A stretch of 64,000 nt of DNA, taken from Yoonia maritima (GTDB lineage Bacteria; Pseudomonadota; Alphaproteobacteria; Rhodobacterales; Rhodobacteraceae). The DNA is taken from NCBI RefSeq assembly GCF_002933395.1, contig NZ_PKFN01000009.1, forward strand, positions 248,001 through 312,000, written 5' to 3'. The position numbers and the translations under genes were made by a program. Below, in pieces: positions 37,970-45,799 of this stretch (within the stretch, counting starts at the first letter, position 1; the number at the start of each line of letters is the position of its first letter). Below the pieces are notes generated by a model. That model was given only the letters and a program-made list of their open reading frames with translations. It had not been told where the DNA came from and ran no database searches.

Positions 37970-39526
37970 ATGATTTCACGTATTTTGACATCCACCTGTG
38001 CACTGGCACTCTCTGCGGGGGCCGCCGCGGCCGATTATTCGCTGACGATCTTGCACACAAACGACTTTCACGCGCGGTTTGAACCGATCAGCAAGTACGA
38101 CAGCGGTTGCTCGTCCGAAGACAACGCTGCTGGCGAATGCTTTGGCGGTACTGCGCGTTTGGTAACTGCAATTGCTGATGCGCGTGCGCGTTCAAATAAT
38201 AGCATCCTTGTGGATGGCGGTGACCAGTTCCAAGGCACATTGTTTTATACCTACTACAAAGGTGCGATGGCCGCGGAATTCATGAACAAGCTTGGCTATG
38301 ACGCGATGACCGTGGGTAACCACGAATTCGACGATGGCCCAGAAGTTCTGCGTGGGTTCATGGATTCGGTTGAATTCCCAGTGCTGATGTCAAACGCCGA
38401 TGTATCGGGCGAGCCACTGCTGGCTGACGTTTTGATGAAATCCACAGTGATGGAACAGGGCGGCGAAAAGATCGGTCTGATCGGTCTTACGCCACATGAC
38501 ACACACGAACTCGCAAGCCCCGGCGACAACATCATCTTTACGGATCCTTCTGACGCGGTTCAGGGTGAAGTTGATAAGCTGACCGAAGCAGGCGTGAACA
38601 AGATCATCGTTCTGTCGCACTCTGGTTATGTTGTTGACCAGCAGGTTGCTGCCAACACCACTGGTGTTGATGTGATCGTTGGTGGTCACTCGAACACGTT
38701 GCTGGGTGATATGGACGGCGCTGCCGGTTCTTACCCAACAATGGTTGGCGATACGGCAATCGTTCAAGCCTACGCTTACGGCAAATTTTTGGGCGAACTG
38801 AACGTCACCTTTGATGATGCAGGCGTTCTGACCGAAGCATCTGGTGCGCCTTTGCTGATGGACGGCGAAGTTGCAGAAGACAGCGACACGGTCGCGCGGA
38901 TCACTGAGCTGGCTGTGCCGCTTGAAGAAATTCGCAACAAGGTCGTTGCCGTGGCAGGAGCTGCGATCGAAGGGAACCGCGATGTTTGCCGTGCAATGGA
39001 ATGTTCCGGCGGTAACCTGATTGCAGACGCGATGCTTGATCGTGTTGCGGATCAAGGTATTCAGATCGCGATTGCGAACTCTGGCGGTATTCGTGCCAGC
39101 ATCGACGAAGGCGACGTCACCATGGGTGAAGTCCTGACTGTGCTGCCATTCCAGAACACGCTGTCCACATTCTATGTGAGCGGCGAAACTGTTGTTGCCG
39201 CGCTTGAAAACGGTGTGAGCCAAATCGAAGAGGGCGCAGGTCGTTTTCCACAGGTTGCTGGTATCACATTTACCGTGGATGCAGCCGCAGAGGCTGGAAG
39301 CCGCGTGTCAGATGTCATGGTGGCTGGTGAACCCATTGATTTGACTGCGACATATGGTCTGGTGTCGAACAACTATGTTCGTAACGGTGGTGATGGTTAT
39401 GCGATGTTTAAAGACGCGGCTGACGCTTATGACTTTGGTCCAGACCTTGCGGATGTAACTGCAGAGTACCTAGCCGATAACGCACCTTATGCACCTTACA
39501 CAGATGGTCGTATCGCGCTGAAGTAA
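37970..39526 (+). CDS. Periplasmic 5'-nucleotidase / metallophosphoesterase (UshA-like)
   Basis: A 518-aa exported phosphohydrolase that likely releases phosphate from nucleotides in the periplasm, feeding nucleoside uptake. The signal peptide is MISRILTSTCALALSAGAAA. Metal-site motifs are TILHTNDFHARFE, VDGGDQFQGT, VGNHEFDDGPE and VGGHSNTLL; the C-terminal nucleotidase domain has IANSGGIRASIDEGDV and YGLVSNNYVRNGGDGY. ATG 37970 was chosen for the signal peptide; the frame is open 13 codons upstream. A strong terminator follows. Confidence 0.93.
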   Translation: MISRILTSTCALALSAGAAAADYSLTILHTNDFHARFEPISKYDSGCSSEDNAAGECFGGTARLVTAIADARARSNNSILVDGGDQFQGTLFYTYYKGAMAAEFMNKLGYDAMTVGNHEFDDGPEVLRGFMDSVEFPVLMSNADVSGEPLLADVLMKSTVMEQGGEKIGLIGLTPHDTHELASPGDNIIFTDPSDAVQGEVDKLTEAGVNKIIVLSHSGYVVDQQVAANTTGVDVIVGGHSNTLLGDMDGAAGSYPTMVGDTAIVQAYAYGKFLGELNVTFDDAGVLTEASGAPLLMDGEVAEDSDTVARITELAVPLEEIRNKVVAVAGAAIEGNRDVCRAMECSGGNLIADAMLDRVADQGIQIAIANSGGIRASIDEGDVTMGEVLTVLPFQNTLSTFYVSGETVVAALENGVSQIEEGAGRFPQVAGITFTVDAAAEAGSRVSDVMVAGEPIDLTATYGLVSNNYVRNGGDGYAMFKDAADAYDFGPDLADVTAEYLADNAPYAPYTDGRIALK

Positions 39527-39544
39527 TTCGATCCATGCTTTCAT

Positions 39545-39577
39545 AACGCGCTGTGGGGGACTGCAGCGCGTTTTTTT
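39545..39577 (+). terminator. Terminator of the 5'-nucleotidase gene
   Basis: AACGCGCTG (39545-39553) pairs with CAGCGCGTT (39564-39572), followed by a T run to 39577. Confidence 0.92.
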
Positions 39578-39588
39578 ATGGGGTAAAA

Positions 39589-39606
39589 CAAATTTCTAGA
39601 AATTTG
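39589..39606. repeat. 18-bp perfect palindrome
   Basis: CAAATTTCTAGAAATTTG is perfectly self-complementary with no loop. It lies between the terminator and the tRNA promoter; an operator or protein-binding site is possible. Confidence 0.5.
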
Positions 39607-39651
39607 ATGACCCACAAGCGGATATTTGTGCAGGTAAAGGGAAGTGGTCGC

Positions 39652-39680
39652 TTGACGCTTTGGTCGTAGTGCAATAATTC
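39652..39680 (+). promoter_or_regulatory. Promoter of tRNA-Gly
   Basis: TTGACG (39652-39657), 17-nt spacer, TAATTC (39675-39680), just upstream of the tRNA at 39694. Confidence 0.6.
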
Positions 39681-39693
39681 GTCCTTATAGCGC

Positions 39694-39767
39694 GCGGGCG
39701 TTGTGTAATGGTAAGACCTCAGCCTTCCAAGCTGATGACACGGGTTCGATTCCCGTCGCCCGCTCCA
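39694..39767 (+). tRNA. tRNA-Gly (anticodon UCC)
   Basis: A 74-nt tRNA including the encoded CCA. The acceptor stem GCGGGCG (39694-39700) pairs with CGCCCGC (39757-39763), discriminator U, then CCA. The anticodon loop CTTCCAA is framed by CAGC/GCTG, giving UCC. The T arm has GGGTTCGATTCCC. It is a single tRNA gene with no integrase or attachment-site duplicate visible in the window. Confidence 0.96.
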
Positions 39768-39868
39768 AATTTTCCATTCAGAATAGTAGTATAGTTATAC
39801 GAATGGCCGCCTTGTTAAACAGGGCAGGCGGTTTTATGTCTTTTGCAAGCAATATAGATGAGACTGTA

Positions 39869-41659
39869 ATGGCCCGATCCCCCAAAGTCGTTGAAGAACG
39901 CGCTCCCGGTAAACGTATTAGCGCGCTCAAAGCGCTCTGGCCGTTTCTAAAGCCTTATAAGTTTAACATTATTGGCGCTGGGCTTGCGTTGATCTTTACG
40001 GCGACTATTTCGCTTATCCTACCAATTGCTGCACGGTTGATTGTCGATAACTTTAGTGCGGATAACGGAGAGATGTTGTCGCAGCATTTTACGACGATGC
40101 TTATTTTCGCGGGGTTGCTCGCGTTGGGAACGGCGGTGCGTTATTTTCTTGTAACCCGGTTGGGTGAACGCATTGTTGCGGACATTCGCAAAGCGGTCTT
40201 TGCGCGCATGATCGGCATGAGCCCTGCGTTTTATGAACGCGTGATGACCGGCGAGGTGTTAAGCCGCATCACCACGGACACCACTTTGATCCTTTCTGTC
40301 GTTGGCAGCTCGGCATCTATCGCGTTGCGCAATGTTTTGATTTTCCTTGGTGGCGTCGTGTTGATGCTTCTGACTTCGGTCAAGATGAGCGTAATGGTTC
40401 TTTGGCCGATCCCTGTCGTGCTGTTTCCGATGATGATCTTAGGCCGCCGTGTCCGGAGCCTTTCGAAGGAAAACCAAGACCTCATTGCCGAATCAAGCGG
40501 TGGCGCATCTGAGCAATTGCTATCCGCCCAGACGGTGCAGGCCTTTACCCACGAAGATCGCAGCCGCGCGAAGTTCGATGAGGTCACTGAACAAAGCTAT
40601 CGGTCGGCGCGTCGTCGTATCCTGACCCGCGCATTTTTAACCGCGCTGGTTATTTTTATGGTGTTTTCTGCTATCGTGATGTTCCTGAATATGGGTTCGC
40701 AAGATGTTCGTACAGGTGAAACGACCGAAGGCGGTTTGGTTCAGTTTATGATTTACACAATCATGGTAGGCGGCGCGGTTGCTGCCCTGTCCGAAGTCTG
40801 GGGTGAATTGCAACGTGCGGCAGGTGCGACTGAACGTTTAGTCGAATTGCTAACAATTCAAGATACTGTTCAGGACCCAGATGAACCCGAAGCTGTTGTT
40901 GCCCCGGTGAAGGGTGGTCTGACGTTTGACAATCTTCACTTTAGCTACCCTTCGCGATCGGATATTCCAGCGCTTCACGGCATTAACTTAGACATCAGGC
41001 CGGGTGAAACCGTTGCGCTTGTTGGGCCTTCTGGGGCTGGTAAAAGCACGATGATCCACATGGTGCAGCGATTTTATGATCCGCAGGTGGGGTCCGTTCG
41101 AATGGACGGACAGGACTTACGCGAACTGGAGCGTTCCGAATTTCGCAAGCACATCGCTTTAGTGCCACAAGACCCAGTGATTTTTGCCGACACTGCGCGT
41201 GAAAACATCCGCTTTGGTCGGCCAACTGCGACAGATGCTGAAGTCGAAGACGCCGCCAAAGCCGCTGCCGCGCATGATTTCTTGATGGCGTTGCCTGATG
41301 GTTATGAAAGCTATGTTGGTGAACGGGGCGTGATGCTGTCAGGTGGGCAAAAACAGCGGATCGCCATTGCACGGGCGATTTTGCGTGATGCGCCTATTTT
41401 GTTGCTCGACGAGGCCACAAGCGCGCTGGATGCGGAAAGCGAACATGCCGTTCAAAGTGCCGTTGATGAGCTGGCAAAAACGCGGACGACGCTGATCGTT
41501 GCCCACCGTTTGGCAACGGTCAAAAAGGCGGACCGAATTGTTGTGTTCGAGGAGGGTAAAATTGTGGCCCAAGGTACGCATGATAGCCTTGTCACGCAGG
41601 GTGGTCTGTACGCGCGTTTGGCGAAATTGCAATTTACCGACGGTGTTGCCGCAGAATAG
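39869..41659 (+). CDS. ABC exporter, fused permease and ATPase (MsbA/multidrug type)
   Basis: A 596-aa half-transporter expected to work as a homodimer in the inner membrane. Six transmembrane helices lie in the first 300 residues (for example FNIIGAGLALIFTATISLIL). The ATPase has Walker A GPSGAGKST, the Q-loop VPQDPVIF, the signature LSGGQKQRIAIARA, Walker B ILLLDEATSALD and the H-loop IVAHRLATV. Start MARSPKVVEERAPGKR at 39869 fits the family; an ATG at 39836 and a frame reaching into the tRNA are less likely. Substrate may be lipid or drug. Confidence 0.9.
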   Translation: MARSPKVVEERAPGKRISALKALWPFLKPYKFNIIGAGLALIFTATISLILPIAARLIVDNFSADNGEMLSQHFTTMLIFAGLLALGTAVRYFLVTRLGERIVADIRKAVFARMIGMSPAFYERVMTGEVLSRITTDTTLILSVVGSSASIALRNVLIFLGGVVLMLLTSVKMSVMVLWPIPVVLFPMMILGRRVRSLSKENQDLIAESSGGASEQLLSAQTVQAFTHEDRSRAKFDEVTEQSYRSARRRILTRAFLTALVIFMVFSAIVMFLNMGSQDVRTGETTEGGLVQFMIYTIMVGGAVAALSEVWGELQRAAGATERLVELLTIQDTVQDPDEPEAVVAPVKGGLTFDNLHFSYPSRSDIPALHGINLDIRPGETVALVGPSGAGKSTMIHMVQRFYDPQVGSVRMDGQDLRELERSEFRKHIALVPQDPVIFADTARENIRFGRPTATDAEVEDAAKAAAAHDFLMALPDGYESYVGERGVMLSGGQKQRIAIARAILRDAPILLLDEATSALDAESEHAVQSAVDELAKTRTTLIVAHRLATVKKADRIVVFEEGKIVAQGTHDSLVTQGGLYARLAKLQFTDGVAAE

Positions 41660-41773
41660 TGCGAAAATTTCGCAGCGTCAGACTTGCGAAAATTTGCGTA
41701 TATGCCCACGCTGTCCGGCAAGACAACGACCGCCCGTTAACAGGCGGCGAAATACCAGGGGAGGAGAAACGGC

Positions 41774-43660
41774 ATGGTGTATGCGACTGTCGCGGATCGG
41801 AATGCGATCGAGAACGAAAAGCCGTGGGATCAGCGTAAGCTGCCCACAACAACCTATGAAATGCTAAGTCAGACCGCTGCAAAGCACGGTGCGCGCAATG
41901 CAGTCAGCTTTAGCCTGATGTCGGACCCAGACGCGAAGTGTGAGACCCTGTCATGGGATACATTGCGCGAGAAAACCGCGCAAACGGCGAACTTATTCCG
42001 TTCATTGGGTGTTGGCGAAAATGACGTTGTTGCGTTTTTGCTGCCGAACGCGACTGAAACTATTCTGACATATCTTGGAGGGCAGGTGGCCGGGATTGTG
42101 AACCCGATTAACCCGCTGCTTGAAGCTGAACAAATCTCGGCCATCTTGCGTGAAACAAACGCAAAGGTTTTGGTGACGCTTAAGGCGTTCCCAAAGACCG
42201 ATGTCGCGCAAAAGGCGGCCGAGGCCGTACGATTTGCACCGAACGTGAAAACCGTACTTGAGGTTGATCTGCTTCGGTATTTGACAGGCCTGAAAAAATT
42301 CATCGTTCCGCTGATCCGTCCTAGGAACCCGACCAACCACGATGCGCGTGTTTTGGATTTCAATTCTGAGGTCGCAAAGCAGCCCAAGCAATTAGCCTTC
42401 GCAGATAGCACAACAGACCGTGTTGCTGCGTATTTCCATACCGGTGGTACCACTGGGATGCCAAAAGTCGTGCAGCACAGCTATTCCGGTATTGTCTATA
42501 ATGCGTGGTTGGGTGATCGTTTACTATTCACCGAACAGGACGTGCAGATTTGCCCGCTTCCGCTGTTCCATGTTTTCGCAACAATTGTTTCGCTAGGTGC
42601 GTCGCTGGGTTCCGGAGCCGAGGTCGTGTTTCCCACGCCACAAGGCTATCGCGGCGAAGGCGTTTTCGACAATTTTTGGAAGCTGATCGAAAAGCACAAA
42701 GTCACCTTTATGATTACGGTACCAACGGCCATGTCTGCGCTGATGCAACGTAAGGTGGATGCCGATATTTCGTCACTGCGTTTGGCGTTTTGTGGCTCTG
42801 CGCCGTTACCTCTTGAGCTGTACAAACGGTTTGAGTCCGCCGCTGGTGTTACGATCTGCGAAGGCTACGGCTTGACCGAGGCGACCTGCCTTGTTGCCAT
42901 CAACCCACCTGAAGGCGAGAAACGTGTTGGCTCTATCGGGATACCATTTCCGTACACTGACATCAAAATTATGTCTGTCGCAACCGGTGCCGAAATGGGC
43001 ACTGATGAGATCGGCGAAATTTGCGTTTCCAACCCCGGGGTGTCGGACGGTAAGACTTATACCGAAGCAGATAAGAATGCTGACCTTTATTATGGAGGCG
43101 ATAAGTCAGAAACGCAGTATCTGCGGACTGGCGACTTGGGGCGGATCGATCCTGATGGTTACCTTTGGATTACAGGTCGCGCAAAAGATTTGATTATCCG
43201 TGGCGGTCACAACATCGACCCCGCAGAAATCGAAGAAGCGCTTGCCGGTCACGAGGCCGTCGCCTTTGCTGGTGCAATTGGCCAACCTGATGCCCACGCT
43301 GGCGAAATTCCTTGCGCCTATGTCGAGTTGGTTGATGGTGCGGCGATTTCTTCAGAAGAACTGATCGCATTCGCAAATGAACACATCCACGAACGCGCTG
43401 CTTTCCCGAAGTATCTGGAAATTCTGGACGAGCTGCCGAAAACTGCGGTTGGCAAGATCTTTAAGCCTGATCTGCGCAAACGCGCGATCACCCGGATTTA
43501 TAATGAAGCCTTAGAAAAGATTGGCGCTGAAGTGCGCGAAGTGACCGAAGATAAAAAACGCGGGCTTGTCGCACGTATTGCAAAAACGGGCGATGTGAAG
43601 GATCAAGATATCGAAAAAGCGTTGGGTGCCTTTACGGTCAAATGGGAGATCGTCGAGTAA
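41774..43660 (+). CDS. Acyl-CoA synthetase (AMP-forming), FadD-like
   Basis: A 628-aa ANL-superfamily enzyme that activates a carboxylic acid to acyl-CoA. The P-loop is AYFHTGGTTGMPKV, followed by EGYGLTEATC, YLRTGDLGRIDPDGYLWITGR and the C-terminal KTAVGKIFKPDLRKRA with the catalytic lysine. GGGGAGGAGAAACGGC before ATG 41774 is a strong ribosome site. The next gene encodes a 3-hydroxyisobutyrate-dehydrogenase-type enzyme, suggesting branched or substituted short-chain acids as substrate; this is inference. Confidence 0.93.
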   Translation: MVYATVADRNAIENEKPWDQRKLPTTTYEMLSQTAAKHGARNAVSFSLMSDPDAKCETLSWDTLREKTAQTANLFRSLGVGENDVVAFLLPNATETILTYLGGQVAGIVNPINPLLEAEQISAILRETNAKVLVTLKAFPKTDVAQKAAEAVRFAPNVKTVLEVDLLRYLTGLKKFIVPLIRPRNPTNHDARVLDFNSEVAKQPKQLAFADSTTDRVAAYFHTGGTTGMPKVVQHSYSGIVYNAWLGDRLLFTEQDVQICPLPLFHVFATIVSLGASLGSGAEVVFPTPQGYRGEGVFDNFWKLIEKHKVTFMITVPTAMSALMQRKVDADISSLRLAFCGSAPLPLELYKRFESAAGVTICEGYGLTEATCLVAINPPEGEKRVGSIGIPFPYTDIKIMSVATGAEMGTDEIGEICVSNPGVSDGKTYTEADKNADLYYGGDKSETQYLRTGDLGRIDPDGYLWITGRAKDLIIRGGHNIDPAEIEEALAGHEAVAFAGAIGQPDAHAGEIPCAYVELVDGAAISSEELIAFANEHIHERAAFPKYLEILDELPKTAVGKIFKPDLRKRAITRIYNEALEKIGAEVREVTEDKKRGLVARIAKTGDVKDQDIEKALGAFTVKWEIVE

Positions 43661-43697
43661 CGCCAAACGCGCCCACATGTAAAAGGACGTGATCATC

Positions 43698-44570
43698 ATG
43701 GCGAAACTCGCATTTCTAGGTCTTGGCGTTATGGGGTTTCCCATGGCAGGGCATCTACAATCGGCAGGCCATGATGTGACGGTGTATAACCGTACGACTG
43801 CGAAAGCTGAAAAATGGGTGTCCGCGCACAGCGGGCATCTGGCAACCACCCCGTGCAAGGCCGCGCAGGGTGCAGATATGGTTATGTCTTGCGTTGGCAA
43901 TGACGATGATTTGCGATCTGTCTGCTTGGGTGACGATGGTGCGTTTGCGGGCATGGCGCCCGGCGCCATATTTGTGGATCACACGACTGTCTCTGCTGCT
44001 GTGACGCGCGAACTTTATGAGGCTGCGGCTGAACAAGGTATTGCGTTTATTGATGCGCCTGTATCGGGCGGTCAGGCGGGTGCCGAGAACGGTGTGCTGT
44101 CCGTGATGTGTGGTGGTACCCAAGACAGCTATGACAAGGTCGAGGCGGTCATTAGCGCCTACGCTCGTATCTGTCGCCGTATTGGTGATAGCGGGGCAGG
44201 GCAGATGACCAAGATGTGTAATCAGATTGCTATCGCAGGTTTGGTGCAAGGTCTGTCAGAGGCGCTGCATTTCGCCCAAAAGGCAGGCTTGGACGGTCGC
44301 GCCGTTGTCGAGGTGATCAGCCAAGGCGCAGCAGGTAGCTGGCAGATGTCGAACCGCTATGAAACGATGTTGGATGATCACTTTGAACACGGTTTCGCTG
44401 TGGACTGGATGCGCAAGGATTTGGGCATCTGCCTAGATACGGCTGACGAAAACGGTGCGAGCCTACCGGTGACTGCACTGGTCGATCAGTTTTATAAAGA
44501 TGTGCAAAAGCTGGGCGGTGGACGCTGGGATACGTCGTCACTGCTCAAGCGGTTGCAGGCGCTGGATTAA
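43698..44570 (+). CDS. NAD(P)-dependent oxidoreductase, 3-hydroxyisobutyrate dehydrogenase family
   Basis: A 290-aa beta-hydroxyacid dehydrogenase. The Rossmann loop is LAFLGLGVMGFPMAGHL, the substrate-binding block is FIDAPVSGGQAGAENG, and the catalytic lysine lies in GAGQMTKMCNQ (KxxxN pattern). The family includes 3-hydroxyisobutyrate, tartronate-semialdehyde and glyoxylate reductases, so the substrate is open. ATG 43698 is preferred over GTG 43689 because AGGA (43684-43687) is then properly spaced. It follows the acyl-CoA synthetase by 37 nt. Confidence 0.9.
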   Translation: MAKLAFLGLGVMGFPMAGHLQSAGHDVTVYNRTTAKAEKWVSAHSGHLATTPCKAAQGADMVMSCVGNDDDLRSVCLGDDGAFAGMAPGAIFVDHTTVSAAVTRELYEAAAEQGIAFIDAPVSGGQAGAENGVLSVMCGGTQDSYDKVEAVISAYARICRRIGDSGAGQMTKMCNQIAIAGLVQGLSEALHFAQKAGLDGRAVVEVISQGAAGSWQMSNRYETMLDDHFEHGFAVDWMRKDLGICLDTADENGASLPVTALVDQFYKDVQKLGGGRWDTSSLLKRLQALD

Positions 44571-44852
44571 GCGATCGGTGCGTAGCGCGCGACTGTGATG
44601 ACACACACCGAAGTTCGCCCGATATTTCCCCCAAACAAGAGTGACATGGCCGTCGAATGTTGCTTAGATAACGGGCTAACGACAATGTCATCGGCGGTCG
44701 CTGTCGCAACGACTACCGATTTGGCATCATTGCTTGCAAGATACGAAGCAAGCGGCGTAATTAGGCGCGAAGCTGGGTCAGGATTGTTTGTCTTTTGATT
44801 CTGTGGCTCGCGTCATAGTAGTTTAGTATCGAATGGTAAGGTAACCGCGCTG

Positions 44853-45644
44853 ATGAATATCGAAGACTGGCCAATTTTAAAAAGTCGCGGCTTCTTGGCG
44901 CTGTATAGCTTTACCCAAAAAGGTGTTTTTCCAGAAAGCGTTGCGGGCGCGGCTGACGTGGCATTGATTGGGCAGCGTGCCGAGCAAAGTGTAGAGCTAC
45001 TGCGTGCGGCATCTTATTTGCCCGACGCCTGTACTGTGATCGTACGAAGCGCAAATCGTACGTCGGTTGCGACCTTGCAGGGTGGTCTGGTTTGCGAGGG
45101 TGATCAGTCTTTAAACATCGGGCTCTTTCTGCCAAAGGCACGTGGCCTTGATGTTGTTGAGCTAGAGCAACCATCCGAACGGCCACAGTTTGACGATCTG
45201 GGGCTGCAAACGCTTTTGAACATATGTGAGCGGATAGACCGATGTGAAGTTGCCCGTGTCATTCTCCTACGTATCGGTGACAAGGAAATTTCAATTCGCG
45301 CCCATCGCGGAAAATTCGATGTGTTAACCGGCGCTGAGGCGCCGCTTGGAATTGCTGCATTGGTCCGAGGGGCAATCGATGCGGGCGAAGAGGTCGCGTA
45401 TTCAATTGCTGAGTCGGACGGCCAATCAGCTGACACGCCATATACGATAGGCGATCTGTTGGGGCTTAGTGAGCTGGGATTCGGGGCTTCTGATCTTGGC
45501 GGTAATCCGCTTAATGATGCATATAGGTCACTAAGTTTACGTAGGGTCGCCGAAAAGTTGAGCGACGGTGGCGTGGTTGCCTCAATCGAGGTGAGAGATC
45601 TAGCCGGAAAAATCATTTTAAAGTTGAGTGTTGGCGAAAAATAG
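44853..45644 (+). CDS. Unrecognised 263-aa protein, first gene of the dynamin/Roadblock cluster
   Basis: Not recognised as a known family. The 263-aa product has no signal peptide, membrane helix or cysteine motif, is rich in acidic and aliphatic residues, and alternates predicted strands and helices (for example VARVILLRIGDKEISIRAHR and VVASIEVRDLAGKIILKLS). Its C-terminal third ends in two beta-like repeats. TAAGGTAA lies upstream of the ATG at 44853. The dynamin gene follows 155 nt later after an AT-rich gap, so co-transcription is likely but not certain. It may be an adaptor of the GTPases downstream; that is inference from position. Confidence 0.75.
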   Translation: MNIEDWPILKSRGFLALYSFTQKGVFPESVAGAADVALIGQRAEQSVELLRAASYLPDACTVIVRSANRTSVATLQGGLVCEGDQSLNIGLFLPKARGLDVVELEQPSERPQFDDLGLQTLLNICERIDRCEVARVILLRIGDKEISIRAHRGKFDVLTGAEAPLGIAALVRGAIDAGEEVAYSIAESDGQSADTPYTIGDLLGLSELGFGASDLGGNPLNDAYRSLSLRRVAEKLSDGGVVASIEVRDLAGKIILKLSVGEK

Positions 45645-45747
45645 AGCTGTCAAGATCACTTAAAGGTGAAGCAGACCTTATATTTCCCCCTATCTATAAC
45701 ATCTATAAGTCATAAAACAGACGCAATCAGATGGTCTAGTGACGTTA

Positions 45748-45761
45748 AGGTCAAGTGACCT
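45748..45761. promoter_or_regulatory. Inverted repeat upstream of the dynamin gene
   Basis: AGGTCA and TGACCT are perfect 6-bp arms around AG. The site is 39 nt before the preferred ATG and contains an alternative GTG start (45755). It follows an AT-rich stretch (45675-45720) that could hold a promoter. Confidence 0.45.
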
Positions 45762-45799
45762 GTTGTTTGTTAAAGATTTCTATCTGTGTGGATATATTC

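Noticed and set aside
39701..39868. Upstream extension of the ABC exporter reading through the tRNA
   Set aside because: The extension overlaps the mature tRNA-Gly and has no exporter-like sequence; the protein family starts at or near 39869.
44595..44798. 67-codon frame between the dehydrogenase and the dynamin cluster
   Set aside because: No recognised motif and no convincing ribosome site; the composition does not stand out from intergenic DNA. It could be a small gene but I cannot support it.
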